A stretch of 64,000 nucleotides of DNA from Rhizobium ruizarguesonis (GTDB lineage Bacteria > Pseudomonadota > Alphaproteobacteria > Rhizobiales > Rhizobiaceae): the NCBI RefSeq assembly GCF_012349115.1, contig NZ_PQIG01000133.1, positions 1 to 64,000 of the forward strand, in the 5' to 3' direction. The first letter of the stretch is position 1, and the number at the start of each line of letters is the position of its first letter. A program made the position numbers and the translations under genes. The notes below the pieces were generated by a model. It made no database searches. It had not been told where the DNA came from and saw nothing but the letters and a program-made list of their open reading frames with translations. This document shows positions 36,458 through 44,624 of this stretch, piece by piece.

Positions 36458-37150
36458 ATGCCAGACGGTTCCAAACGCCTGTTTGCCACCGCCGGTATCG
36501 CTTCGGAGGCCCGATCGAAATATCGGTTCCTGCCTTCGGCCGCGCTACCGCCGGATCTACCGGACGGTCCGGTGCCCATTGCCGAGATGGCAAACGCATT
36601 CGGCGTCACACACAGGACACTGCATTTCTATGAAGAGAAAGGGTTGATTTCAGCCAACCGCATCGGTCTGATGCGGGTCTACGGACAGGACGACGTGATG
36701 CGCATGGCCGTGATCACGGTCTGCCGCGATACAGGCATGCCAATCGCCGTCATCCAGGAACTGATGGACGAACTCCGCAACGCTGATTCGCAGGAAGCGG
36801 CCGAGACGATCTTCCGCGAGGCCCTGCAGGTGCGCAAGCGCGAACTGACGGCCGAGATGTCGACGCTGCACCGCCAGCTCCAGCAGGTCGGCGACCTCCT
36901 GGATTACGACGGCAGCATCGAGGAGCCGCCGCTGAACGACAATCAGGACAGCGCAAGCCTGACCCCGCAGGAGCGGCGTTGCCTGGAACTGATGGCGGAG
37001 GGTTATTCCACCCAGCGCATCGCCCGGGCGCTCGACCTGAAACATGACGAAACCCGTGACCTGGAGGCCGGAATCATCCTGAAATTCCGCGCCAACAACC
37101 GCTTCCAGGCCATCGCCAAGGCAGTTCTGCTCGGCATCGTGCAGGCCTGA
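36458..37150 (+). CDS. MerR-type regulator with C-terminal LuxR-type HTH
   Basis: A 230-residue protein with two different DNA-binding motifs. Residues about 34-100 are a MerR-like winged HTH (IAEMANAFGVTHRTLHFYEEKGLI, then GLMRVYGQDDVMRMAVI), then a coiled helix (about 100-145, EALQVRKRELTAEMSTLHRQL), then a C-terminal segment (about 162-228) that looks like a LuxR/GerE HTH (LTPQERRCLELMAEGYSTQRIARALDL). The start at 36458 follows AGGAGG with a short spacing; the open frame extends upstream to a GTG. The combination is unusual. Confidence 0.75.
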   Translation: MPDGSKRLFATAGIASEARSKYRFLPSAALPPDLPDGPVPIAEMANAFGVTHRTLHFYEEKGLISANRIGLMRVYGQDDVMRMAVITVCRDTGMPIAVIQELMDELRNADSQEAAETIFREALQVRKRELTAEMSTLHRQLQQVGDLLDYDGSIEEPPLNDNQDSASLTPQERRCLELMAEGYSTQRIARALDLKHDETRDLEAGIILKFRANNRFQAIAKAVLLGIVQA

Positions 37151-37266
37151 ATCACGCCCCGACGGCCGCCACCGTCTCCTCTTTCTTCTGCCCGATCAGC
37201 AGATACGATCTGGTCGCGGGTGCGACCGGGATCACGAGTGTGATCGAGATCCCGGATGTGATCGGG

Positions 37267-38394
37267 TCAGCGGACGATCGTCAGCGTCTCCGCCGCGCGC
37301 GTGATCGCAGTGTAAAGCCAGCGTTCCCGGGTATCGCGAAACGCCCAGCTCTCGTCGAAGAGCACGACATCATTCCATTGCGAACCCTGCGCCTTGTGAA
37401 CGGTAAGCGCATAGCCGTAGTCGAACTCGTCATAGCGCTTGCGGGTGTTCCAGGGGATCTCACCTTCGACATCCTCGAACGCCTGTTTCAGCAGCTTGAT
37501 CTTGGCAGCTCCCCGGTCCATGTCATCGTCTTCGGGGCGGACGAGCAGATTGATGCCGGGCTTCGTCGTTTCCTTGGATGAGGTCATCACCTGCCAGAGC
37601 GAACCGTTGAGCAGGCCCTTGGCCGGATCGTTCCGCAGGCAGACGAGCTTGTCGCCGGTCTGGGGATAATCGGCATTGAAGCCTTTCAGCTCGCGCAGGC
37701 GCTGATTGTAGCGCCGACGCGTCCTATTGGTGCCGACGAGCACCTGATCGGCGTCGAGGACCAGTTGCTGCGTCACCTCGTTCTTCGAGATCACCTTGGC
37801 CGTGCCGTAGTCGCCGTACATCACCTCATTGCCTTCGCGCACCTGCATGGCGAGCTTGATGATCGGATTGTCGCGCGCCTGGCGGTGGATATCGGTGAGC
37901 AGGTAGTCCGGCTCCTGATTGGTGAAGTAGCCGCCACCTGTCACCGGCGGCAGCTGGCCTGGATCACCGAGCACCAGGATCGGCGTGCCGAAGCTCATCA
38001 GATCCTTGCCGAGTGCTTCGTCGACCATCGAGCATTCGTCGACGATGATCAGCGCCGCTTTCGCGACCGGGCTTTGCCGGTTGATCGAAAACATCGGCGC
38101 AATCGACGTCTTGCCTGTTTCCTCGTCTTCCACCGCCTCCTCACCGCGCGGCCGGTAGATCAGCGAATGGATCGTCCGGGCGTTGGAGGCGCCGCGCGAG
38201 CGCAGCACCTGCGCCGCCTTGCCGGTGAAGGCGGCAAACAACACGTCGCCATCGACATTTTCGGCGAAATGCTTGGCAAGCGTCGTCTTCCCTGTCCCGG
38301 CATAGCCGAACAGGCGAAAGAGTGGCGAGCGCCCTTCCTTCAGCCATTTCGAAACAGCCTTCAGGGCTTCGTCTTGTTGCGGCGCAAATTGCAT
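37267..38394 (-). CDS. RecD/Dda-like ATP-dependent DNA helicase
   Basis: A 375-residue superfamily 1 helicase: Walker A FGYAGTGKTTLAKHF (residues 29-43), Walker B LIIVDECSMVDEALG, motif III ILVLGDPGQLPPV, motif V/VI YALTVHKAQGSQWNDVVLFDES and TAITRAAETLTIV. The size is smaller than RecD2 and nearer to phage Dda. It probably unwinds DNA 5'-3', in repair or fork restart; phage or mobile origin cannot be excluded but the base use looks native. Alone on its strand, convergent with the MerR-LuxR-type gene and followed upstream by a LysR gene. Confidence 0.87.
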   Translation of the reverse strand: MQFAPQQDEALKAVSKWLKEGRSPLFRLFGYAGTGKTTLAKHFAENVDGDVLFAAFTGKAAQVLRSRGASNARTIHSLIYRPRGEEAVEDEETGKTSIAPMFSINRQSPVAKAALIIVDECSMVDEALGKDLMSFGTPILVLGDPGQLPPVTGGGYFTNQEPDYLLTDIHRQARDNPIIKLAMQVREGNEVMYGDYGTAKVISKNEVTQQLVLDADQVLVGTNRTRRRYNQRLRELKGFNADYPQTGDKLVCLRNDPAKGLLNGSLWQVMTSSKETTKPGINLLVRPEDDDMDRGAAKIKLLKQAFEDVEGEIPWNTRKRYDEFDYGYALTVHKAQGSQWNDVVLFDESWAFRDTRERWLYTAITRAAETLTIVR

Positions 38395-38467
38395 GATCGC
38401 AGGACTTGGCAGGATTCGCGGGATTTAGGCAAGGCGGAAAACGGCAAATCGCCCGGCCAGTCGATCA

Positions 38468-39391
38468 TCAGTTCCACTGCGGGTCCGCGCCGCTCGCGCA
38501 CATCGACGGGTCCTGCCCAATAGCGTCGATGAGAAAATCCAGAACCGTCTTGACGCGCAGCGGCATGTTGCGCCGCGAGGGATAGACGACGGTAACCGGC
38601 AGCCGGCTCGGCTGGAAATCCTTCATCACCGGGACCAGCCGGCCGGCGGCGATATCGGGCATGGCGATGATGTGCGAAAGCACCGCAAGACCCGCTCCAG
38701 CAAGGGCTGCCCGGTGAATGGCGACGGCATTGCAGGCGGTCAGCCGCGGTGAGATCCGGACCGATATGTCTTCCGAACCGTTCGAGAAGGACCAGGTATT
38801 GGCCTCACCTGCCCTGTTGTAGCACAGGCATTCATGGTCCTTGATCTCCTTCGGTGCGCGGGGAGCCGCCCTGCGCGCGAGATAAGCGGGAGATGCAACG
38901 AGGAAGGCGGTCGTCCAGCCGATCCGCCGGCAGACGAGGCTGCTGTCGGCAACCTGGCCCAAGCGCACTTCGAGATCCAGGCGCTCCTCGATCATATCCG
39001 AGCCCTGCTCCCTGAAAATGAGTTCGACGGAGAGCTTTGGATGGGCGGCGAGAAGATCGCCGAGCCGCTCGCTGAGACAGAGGCCGAGTGGTGCTGGAAC
39101 GCTGAGCCTGACCTTTCCCGAGGCCATGGCTCCGTCCGATCCGGCCGCATCGCCAAGCTCCTCAACCGCTTCGAGAATCCGCAGCGCCATCGGCAGCATC
39201 CGCTCCCCCTCTGCCGTCAGCGATAGGCCGCTCGTCGTGCGATGCAGCAGGCGGGTGTTGAAATGGCCTTCGAGGGCGGCGACCTGTCGCGAGACCGCCG
39301 GCTGCGTCACGTCGAGATCGTGCGCCGCCGCCGAGAACGAACCCGTCTCCACGACGCGCCGAAACGTCCGCAATGCCGATACGATATCCAT
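38468..39391 (-). CDS. LysR family transcriptional regulator
   Basis: A 307-residue LysR regulator: N-terminal HTH (LRTFRRVVETGSFSAAAHDLDVTQPAVSRQVAALEGHFNTRLLHRTTSGLSLT, residues 6-60) and the periplasmic-binding-like effector domain (90-300). It is divergent from the AhpD-like gene cluster and could co-regulate it, but that intergenic region also has a strong Rrf2-type palindrome nearer the cluster. Effector unknown. Confidence 0.9.
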   Translation of the reverse strand: MDIVSALRTFRRVVETGSFSAAAHDLDVTQPAVSRQVAALEGHFNTRLLHRTTSGLSLTAEGERMLPMALRILEAVEELGDAAGSDGAMASGKVRLSVPAPLGLCLSERLGDLLAAHPKLSVELIFREQGSDMIEERLDLEVRLGQVADSSLVCRRIGWTTAFLVASPAYLARRAAPRAPKEIKDHECLCYNRAGEANTWSFSNGSEDISVRISPRLTACNAVAIHRAALAGAGLAVLSHIIAMPDIAAGRLVPVMKDFQPSRLPVTVVYPSRRNMPLRVKTVLDFLIDAIGQDPSMCASGADPQWN

Positions 39392-39463
39392 CCCCGCCCC
39401 CTCATACTTTTGCGCATAGGCCTTATGCAGCCAGACTAAGCGAGAATGGCTTTACAGTCTAGC

Positions 39464-39509
39464 AATTAAGGATATCTTTTATCCATAAGGATATTTGATA
39501 TCCTTAATT
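39464..39509. promoter_or_regulatory. Candidate Rrf2-type operator upstream of AhpD-like cluster
   Basis: AAGGATAT-N3-ATATCCTT is a perfect 8-3-8 dyad at 39487-39505. A related imperfect dyad AAGGATA-N5-TATCCAT lies just to the left (39468-39486). The outer arms AATTAAGGATATC and GATATCCTTAATT (39464-39476, 39497-39509) are perfectly complementary. It ends 15 bases before the ATG of the first cluster gene and so would block transcription or translation start. The same core and spacing recur upstream of the convergent Rrf2 gene. Confidence 0.75.
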
Positions 39510-39523
39510 AGAGGAGAAGTTAC

Positions 39524-40003
39524 ATGACCCAGCGACTGAACTACGCCCAGCAGTCCCCCGAGCTTTTCAAGAAATTCATGGAATTCAGCATGGCGCTGAA
39601 GAGCAGCGTGATCGACGAGAAGCTGCAGGCCCTCGTCGAGATCCGCGCTTCGCAGATCAATGGATGCGGCTTTTGCCTCGACATGCATGTGAAGCAGGCC
39701 AAGATCCTCGGCGAAACCGAACTCCGGCTTTATCACGTCGCCATCTGGCGGGAATCGACCCTGTTCATCCCCCGCGAGCGCGCAGCGCTTGCCTGGACGG
39801 AAGCTCTGACGAAGTTGCCGGAAGGCGGCATTCCCGATGAGATTTACGAACGGGTTCGCGGCCAGCTTTCCGAGAAGGAAATCTCGGACCTGACTTTCGT
39901 CGTCATGGCGATCAATGCCTGGAACCGCGTCAATGTCGGCTTCAAGACCGTACCCGGCGCGGCCGACAAGGCTTATGGCCTCGACAAGGCCGGCCTGAAC
40001 TAA
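39524..40003 (+). CDS. AhpD-like carboxymuconolactone decarboxylase family protein
   Basis: A 159-residue AhpD-family protein. The peroxidase motif E-x8-C-x2-C-x3-H is intact: Glu39, Cys48, Cys51, His55 in ALVEIRASQINGCGFCLDMH. Such proteins reduce peroxides or protect against redox stress with a disulfide relay. Good Shine-Dalgarno GAGGAG. First gene of a four-gene cluster preceded by the Rrf2-type dyad, which fits redox or metal stress control. Confidence 0.9.
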   Translation: MTQRLNYAQQSPELFKKFMEFSMALKSSVIDEKLQALVEIRASQINGCGFCLDMHVKQAKILGETELRLYHVAIWRESTLFIPRERAALAWTEALTKLPEGGIPDEIYERVRGQLSEKEISDLTFVVMAINAWNRVNVGFKTVPGAADKAYGLDKAGLN

Positions 40004-40071
40004 ACCGCGCAATTCATTGAGAAGATTCACCTTTGACGCTGCCGCACCGCGGCAGTAAACGGAGATCTGTT

Positions 40072-40827
40072 ATGAAAATCGTTGTCATCGGCGGAACCGG
40101 CCTCATCGGTTCGAAGACTGTCGAACGCCTGCGCAAGTACGGCCACGAAGTGATCGCCGCCTCGCCGAACTCCGGCGTCAACACGATCACCGGAGAAGGA
40201 TTGGCGGAGGCGCTCTCGGGCGCCGAAGTCGTGCTCGACCTCGCCAATTCTCCGTCCTTCGAGGACAAGGCCGTGCTCGAATTCTTCGAGACCTCGGGCC
40301 GCAATCTTCTCGCTGCCGAAAAAGTGGCCGGCGTGAAGCATCATATCGCCCTTTCGGTGGTCGGCACCGAGCGTCTGCAGGAAAGCGGCTATTTTCGCGG
40401 CAAGCTCGCCCAGGAAAAGCTGATCAAGCAATCCGGCGTTCCCTACACCATCGTTCACTCGACTCAATTCATGGAATTCCTCGGCGGCATCGCCCAATCG
40501 GGGACGGTCGGCCAGACGGTCCGCCTGTCGCCGGCCTATGTGCAGCCGATCGTTTCCGACGACGTCGCCGATGTCATGGCGGATGTGGCTCTCGCACCGC
40601 CCGCTAATGCGACGATCGAAATATCAGGTCCGGAACGGGCGCGCCTCAGCGAACTCGTCGCCCGGTATTTGAAGGCCATGAAAGATCCGCGCACCGTCGA
40701 GGCCGATGCCGAGGCGAAATATTTCGGCGCGAGACTCAACGACCAGTCGCTTGTTTCGGACAATAACCCGCGGCTCGGCTCGATCACCTTCGAGCAGTGG
40801 TTCGCCAAGTCCGCCCAGCCGAAGTGA
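40072..40827 (+). CDS. NAD(P)-binding SDR-like protein
   Basis: A 251-residue NAD(P)-binding protein of the NmrA/atypical SDR type: Rossmann loop VVIGGTGLIGSKTVERL (residues 4-20), NTITGEGL, VVGTERLQESGYFRGK, and a C-terminal segment (FEQWFAKS). No catalytic Tyr-Lys pair is seen, so it may be a reductase-like sensor or oxidoreductase acting on a small molecule. Second gene of the AhpD cluster, 68 bases after the first. Confidence 0.8.
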   Translation: MKIVVIGGTGLIGSKTVERLRKYGHEVIAASPNSGVNTITGEGLAEALSGAEVVLDLANSPSFEDKAVLEFFETSGRNLLAAEKVAGVKHHIALSVVGTERLQESGYFRGKLAQEKLIKQSGVPYTIVHSTQFMEFLGGIAQSGTVGQTVRLSPAYVQPIVSDDVADVMADVALAPPANATIEISGPERARLSELVARYLKAMKDPRTVEADAEAKYFGARLNDQSLVSDNNPRLGSITFEQWFAKSAQPK

Positions 40828-40896
40828 TGCGACTTGCCCTGAGGACGCGGCCACTCGGGCGCGTCCTGCCCAAACCCTGCAACCATGGAGATTCCG

Positions 40897-41313
40897 ATGA
40901 TCCGAACATCATTCCTCGCCGCTGCGCTCGCCCTTCTGGCTGCCACGGGCGCCAGCGCCGATGAGAGCAGCAAAGCTGCCAAGGTGACGCTCGTCTATGA
41001 ACACGAACTTCCGAACGTACCGGGCAAGAGCATCAAGGGCGTGCTGGTCGAGTACGGCCCAGGCGGCTTCTCCGACGGCCACACCCATCCCGATACGGCC
41101 TTCATCTACGCCACCGTGCTCGAAGGAGCGATCCGCAGCCAGGTCAATGACGGCCCCGTCAAGGTCTATCATGCCGGAGAGAGCTTCTCCGAAATGCCGG
41201 GTGACCGCCATGGTGTCAGCGCCAACGGTAGCGAGACGAAGCCCGCCCGCCTGCTCGCCGTCTTCGTCGTCGATACCAAGCAGAAAGAGCTGACCTATCC
41301 GCTCAAGAAGTGA
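40897..41313 (+). CDS. Secreted cupin-domain protein
   Basis: A 138-residue exported cupin. Signal peptide MIRTSFLAAALALLAATGASA; the cupin core has GVLVEYGPGGFSDGHTHPDTAFIYATVLEGAIRSQV (His ligands in GHTHP) and FSEMPGDRHGVSANGS. The chosen ATG 40897 has GGAG seven bases upstream. Third gene of the AhpD cluster. Substrate unknown; may bind a metal or small toxic compound in the periplasm. Confidence 0.82.
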   Translation: MIRTSFLAAALALLAATGASADESSKAAKVTLVYEHELPNVPGKSIKGVLVEYGPGGFSDGHTHPDTAFIYATVLEGAIRSQVNDGPVKVYHAGESFSEMPGDRHGVSANGSETKPARLLAVFVVDTKQKELTYPLKK

Positions 41314-41407
41314 TGATCCGCCTATACCGCCCGCGCAAGCCCCGAGCTTGCGCGGGCGGCCGAGATGCTGAATCATGTGCGGCCCGCCCTATCCCGGAGA
41401 CAGAGTG

Positions 41408-42889
41408 ATGATTGACGACGTGCTCTTCGGCAAGCCTCTGATATCCCTCATTACAGTTGGATTCGCCGGGATCATCGTTTGGCATCTTCTCTCCCGCCAA
41501 CGGCCGACGACGCGACTGGTGGTGCAAATCCTCTTCTTTGCGGTGATGACGTTGATCCTCGTCATCAGCGGCATCGAACCCCACCGGTTTCAAGGATATG
41601 AGTCCGAGGACCCGCAGGCCCTGCTCGTCATCGTCGCGAAATCGCTCTGGTGGATCCATCTGGCATGGGCCGTCATCGGTTTCATCAGGCTGTATCTGGT
41701 ACTGGAGGGTAGTCCGCGAGAAGCCCGACTGCTCCAGGATCTCGTCATCGGGGTCGTCTATATCGGCATGGCCCTATCGGTTATGGCCTTCGTCTTCGGT
41801 GTGCCGATCGGCACCCTCGTCGCGACCTCGGGCGTGGTCGCCATCATTCTCGGTTTGGCGCTCCAGAATACGCTGGCCGACGTCTTCTCCGGCATCGCGC
41901 TGACACTCGGCCGCCCATACATCATCGGCGACTGGATCCTTCTCAGCGACGGCACGGAGGGGCGCGTCGTCGAAAGCAACTGGCGCGCGACACACATTCT
42001 GACCAGCGCAAACAATGTCGTCGTTCTGCCGAACAGTTTTCTGGCAAAGCTCGGCCTGACGAATGTAAGCCGGCCTGACGAGACCCATCTCCTGGTCCTC
42101 ACCATCCGCATCGCCCCGACGCGGATGCCGGCATCGGTCCGGAACGTCATGGCAACGGCGCTTGCGAGCTGCAATTCGATCGTGCGCGAGCCGCCGCCGG
42201 TCGTGGCACTGAAGGGGCTGGATGCCACGGCGCTGGAGCTCGAGTTGCAGTTCCGGGTGACGAGCCCGAGCCAACGGGTGACGGCACGAAACGAGGTACT
42301 CGATCTCGTCTATCGTCACTGCAAATCAGCCGGCCTGCTTTTGGCTGTTCCGGCGGCGGCCTCAATCCTGACGGGCGATCTGCCGACCGAAGAAAGCGCA
42401 CGGCCGCCCCGTGTGACGCCGCTCGAACTGATCGAGGCCATTCCAATCTTTGCGACGCTGACATCAGATGAAAAGCAGAAACTCGCCGAGACCACGGCTG
42501 TGCGGGAATTCCGCAAGGGCGATGTCATCGTGCGGGAGGGCGAGATGCTCCCGTCGCTGATGATGGTGCGGGCAGGTATCGTCGCGGCGCGGCACGGAGA
42601 TGAGGAACGCGGACGGCTCGCGCCGGGCGATTTTTTTGGAGAGACCGGACTACTCGCCGGCCTGCGGGAAGTCTGCACCCTGGAGGCTCTGACCCCCGTG
42701 ACCGCGTATGAGATCGATCAAGAGGCCTTCGCGCCGCTGCTAAGCGAACGCCCCGCGCTGGCGGAAGAAATCGCCGACCACCTCGCCAGCCGCGCCGAGC
42801 GTTTCCGCAACGGCACCTCTTTGCCCCCGGAACATGCCCGCAGTGCACATGCCATCCTGAAGACCATCAGGACCATCTTCAAGGCGTAG
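41408..42889 (+). CDS. MscS-family channel with C-terminal cyclic-nucleotide-binding-like domain
   Basis: A 493-residue protein: several N-terminal helices, then an MscS pore and beta domain (VATSGVVAIILGLALQNTLADVFSGIAL, then GRPYIIGDWILL; about residues 135-175), a linker with an LSM-like beta fold, and a C-terminal cNMP-binding-like domain (about 355-470, FRKGDVIVREGEMLP, GRLAPGDFFGETGLLAG). It resembles the bacterial cyclic-nucleotide-gated MscS family. The phosphate-binding cassette reads GETGLLAGLREV, without the canonical Arg-Ser/Thr-Ala, so ligand binding may be lost or changed. Last gene of the AhpD cluster. Confidence 0.88.
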   Translation: MIDDVLFGKPLISLITVGFAGIIVWHLLSRQRPTTRLVVQILFFAVMTLILVISGIEPHRFQGYESEDPQALLVIVAKSLWWIHLAWAVIGFIRLYLVLEGSPREARLLQDLVIGVVYIGMALSVMAFVFGVPIGTLVATSGVVAIILGLALQNTLADVFSGIALTLGRPYIIGDWILLSDGTEGRVVESNWRATHILTSANNVVVLPNSFLAKLGLTNVSRPDETHLLVLTIRIAPTRMPASVRNVMATALASCNSIVREPPPVVALKGLDATALELELQFRVTSPSQRVTARNEVLDLVYRHCKSAGLLLAVPAAASILTGDLPTEESARPPRVTPLELIEAIPIFATLTSDEKQKLAETTAVREFRKGDVIVREGEMLPSLMMVRAGIVAARHGDEERGRLAPGDFFGETGLLAGLREVCTLEALTPVTAYEIDQEAFAPLLSERPALAEEIADHLASRAERFRNGTSLPPEHARSAHAILKTIRTIFKA

Positions 42890-42906
42890 AGATCGGCACC
42901 CCCCGC

Positions 42907-43395
42907 TCAGCCGGCGCGCTTGAGCACCCATTCGAACGTGCTCCGCCAAATGTCGGCCGGCACTTCCTCGGACAAGGTGCCGACCAGATCGGAAAGCCGG
43001 ACGCGCCTTAGCGTATCCCGCCAGGCCTCGTCGGCCTCCCACATGATGCGCGCGACCGCGCATGGCTTGCTGTCGCAATATCCTTCCGGTCGGCAGGGAT
43101 TGTTCGCCCGGATGTTCGTACAGGTGAAGCTGCGGGCCTTCCCTTCGACCGCCTCCACGATCTCGAGAAAATTGATGTCCGAGGGGGGCTTGGCAAGCCT
43201 GTAACCGCCACTCGGGCCGAGCGTGGTCTCGACAAGCGATGCCTGCGAAAGGCTCTGCAGTGCTTTGGAGAGATATTCCTTCGGCAGACCATGAAGCTCC
43301 GCGAGCGCCTTGGTGGAAAGATACCTGCCCTTTGGCAGGCCCGCGAGAATGGCGCAGCAGTGAAGCGCCCACTCGACCTGGCTTTTCAGGATCAT
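42907..43395 (-). CDS. Rrf2 family transcriptional regulator
   Basis: A 162-residue Rrf2 regulator of the IscR/NsrR/RsrR class. The HTH is in the N-terminus (YLSTKALAELHGLPKEYLSKALQSLSQASLVETTLGPSGGYRLAKP), and a four-Cys set (Cys92, Cys101, Cys107, Cys112) follows, typical of an Fe-S-binding sensor. It is convergent with the AhpD-cluster MscS gene and its own upstream DNA carries the same palindrome as that cluster, so it is the probable regulator of the cluster and of itself. Confidence 0.9.
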   Translation of the reverse strand: MILKSQVEWALHCCAILAGLPKGRYLSTKALAELHGLPKEYLSKALQSLSQASLVETTLGPSGGYRLAKPPSDINFLEIVEAVEGKARSFTCTNIRANNPCRPEGYCDSKPCAVARIMWEADEAWRDTLRRVRLSDLVGTLSEEVPADIWRSTFEWVLKRAG

Positions 43396-43434
43396 TCAGC
43401 AACTCGTGTGATGGCTGGCTCTGCCGGTGGAATT

Positions 43435-43453
43435 AAGGATATATCATATCCGA
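43435..43453. promoter_or_regulatory. Candidate Rrf2 operator upstream of the Rrf2 gene
   Basis: AAGGATAT-N3-ATATCCGA (AAGGATAT 43435-43442, ATATCC 43446-43451) has the same 8-base half-site and 3-base spacer as the dyad at 39487, with two mismatches in the right arm. The preceding ATTA also matches. It lies about 40 bases upstream of the Rrf2 ATG, which suits autoregulation. Confidence 0.7.
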
Positions 43454-43505
43454 AAACCGACTCGATGTAAACGAGCTGAACGGCGATGCGGACTCCGATC
43501 TCCCC

Positions 43506-44132
43506 TCAGCCCGCGTTCTCGTCCTCCCCCCGCGCCTGCTCACTTTCAATTCCGGCGATCAGCTTGCGCAGCAGCGCTGCGAGCGCCTCGCGCTCGTTTC
43601 CGTCAAGAGCCTGCAGAAACGAAGCTTCGCTCGCCATGTCGGTGCGGAAGGCCTTTTCGGCGAGTGCCGCACCCGCCTCGCTCAATGCCACCAGCACGCT
43701 GCGCCCATCGCGTGGTGATTTCTCCCGGCGGATCAGTCCCGCCTTCTCCAGCCGGTCAAGCCTGTGGGTCAGGCCTCCCGAGGAGATCATCAGCGCCGAA
43801 TACATCTCCGTCGGGGTCAGCCGGTAAGGCGCTCCGGAACGGCGAAGCGTTGCGATCACGTCGAATTCGCCGCGGTCGAGGCCAAAATCGGCAAATGTCG
43901 CCTCGATGCTGGGGCGCACCAGGTTCGACAGCCGGAAGGCCCGCCCCAGGATCGCCATCGGCTCCGTATCGAGGTCGGGCAGTTCCACCGCCCATTGCCG
44001 GCGCAGCCGGTCGACATGGTCATCCCCGGAGCGGTCACTGTCCCTGGGGCGGTCCTCGTCCCCCCGGCGGTCGCGGTCCCCTTCAATCCCATTCATCATT
44101 CTCTGCCTCATATGCCACCACAGCCGAGACAT
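43506..44132 (-). CDS. MarR family transcriptional regulator with charged N-terminal tail
   Basis: A 208-residue MarR protein. Residues about 75-170 hold the winged HTH (LTPTEMYSALMISSGGLTHRLDRLEKAGLIRREKSPRDGRSVLVALSEAGAAL). The first about 45 residues are unusual, rich in Asp and Arg (GDRDRRGDEDRPRDSDRS), and may be a later start's untranslated region: in-frame ATGs lie at 44111, 44099 and 44096 with better Shine-Dalgarno context. Divergent from a cupin/VOC pair, with several repeats of GAAGATA between them. Ligand unknown. Confidence 0.85.
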   Translation of the reverse strand: MSRLWWHMRQRMMNGIEGDRDRRGDEDRPRDSDRSGDDHVDRLRRQWAVELPDLDTEPMAILGRAFRLSNLVRPSIEATFADFGLDRGEFDVIATLRRSGAPYRLTPTEMYSALMISSGGLTHRLDRLEKAGLIRREKSPRDGRSVLVALSEAGAALAEKAFRTDMASEASFLQALDGNEREALAALLRKLIAGIESEQARGEDENAG

Positions 44133-44147
44133 ACACCTTCCATTCGA

Positions 44148-44206
44148 GTCAAGGAAGATATCTTGACAGGAAGATACTTTTAAGAATATATCTTCTCACG
44201 AAGATA
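44148..44206. promoter_or_regulatory. Repeated GAAGATA operator array between MarR and cupin genes
   Basis: The half-site GAAGATA occurs at 44154, 44170 and 44200, and its complement TATCTTC at 44189; AAGATATCTT (44155-44164) is a perfect 10-bp palindrome, TATCTTC-N4-GAAGATA (44189-44206) a perfect 7-4-7 dyad and GTCAAG-N8-CTTGAC (44148-44167) another arm pair. Multiple sites in a 59-base divergent promoter region suggest cooperative MarR binding. Confidence 0.65.
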
Positions 44207-44243
44207 CTTTGCATTCGCAAACGGCACGAGCGGGAGGCACGTG

Positions 44244-44579
44244 ATGTTCAGGATAGTTCGCCACCAGGAGCCACAACCCGATCAGAGCCGGACGGTCCGC
44301 TTCGAGGGCCGCGACTACGGCGGCGAGATCTCGCTCTTCATTGTTGACAATGAACCGGGTCAGGGGCCGGGCCTGCATGTCCACCCCTATTCAGAGACCT
44401 GGGCGGTCAGGAAAGGCGAGGCCGAATTCACCGTGGGTGAGACCACGACTCGCGCCTTTCCGGGCGATATCGTCGTCGTGGCCGCCAACGTTCCGCATCG
44501 TTTCGAGAATGTCGGCATGGGACGGCTCGAAATCGTCTGCATTCATGCCAGTGACACGATCGTGCAAGAGTTCTTGTGA
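44244..44579 (+). CDS. Cupin-domain protein
   Basis: A 111-residue single-domain cupin without signal peptide. Metal-site motif HVHPYSETWAVRKGEAEFTVGE (residues 46-67, His46, His48, Glu52) and second motif FPGDIVVVAANVPHRFENVG (with the last His). The family includes small oxygenases, isomerases and binding proteins. Good Shine-Dalgarno GGGAGG. Followed by a VOC protein gene 45 bases downstream, and divergent from MarR, its likely repressor. Confidence 0.85.
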   Translation: MFRIVRHQEPQPDQSRTVRFEGRDYGGEISLFIVDNEPGQGPGLHVHPYSETWAVRKGEAEFTVGETTTRAFPGDIVVVAANVPHRFENVGMGRLEIVCIHASDTIVQEFL

Positions 44580-44624
44580 GGCGAGACTGTCCCCTGGAAA
44601 ACAACCGAAGAGGAGGAAACTGCA

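Noticed and set aside
36283-36609. Minus-strand frame overlapping the start of the MerR-LuxR-type gene
   Set aside because: Shadow of the regulator gene plus AT-rich non-coding DNA; Ser/Cys-rich translation.
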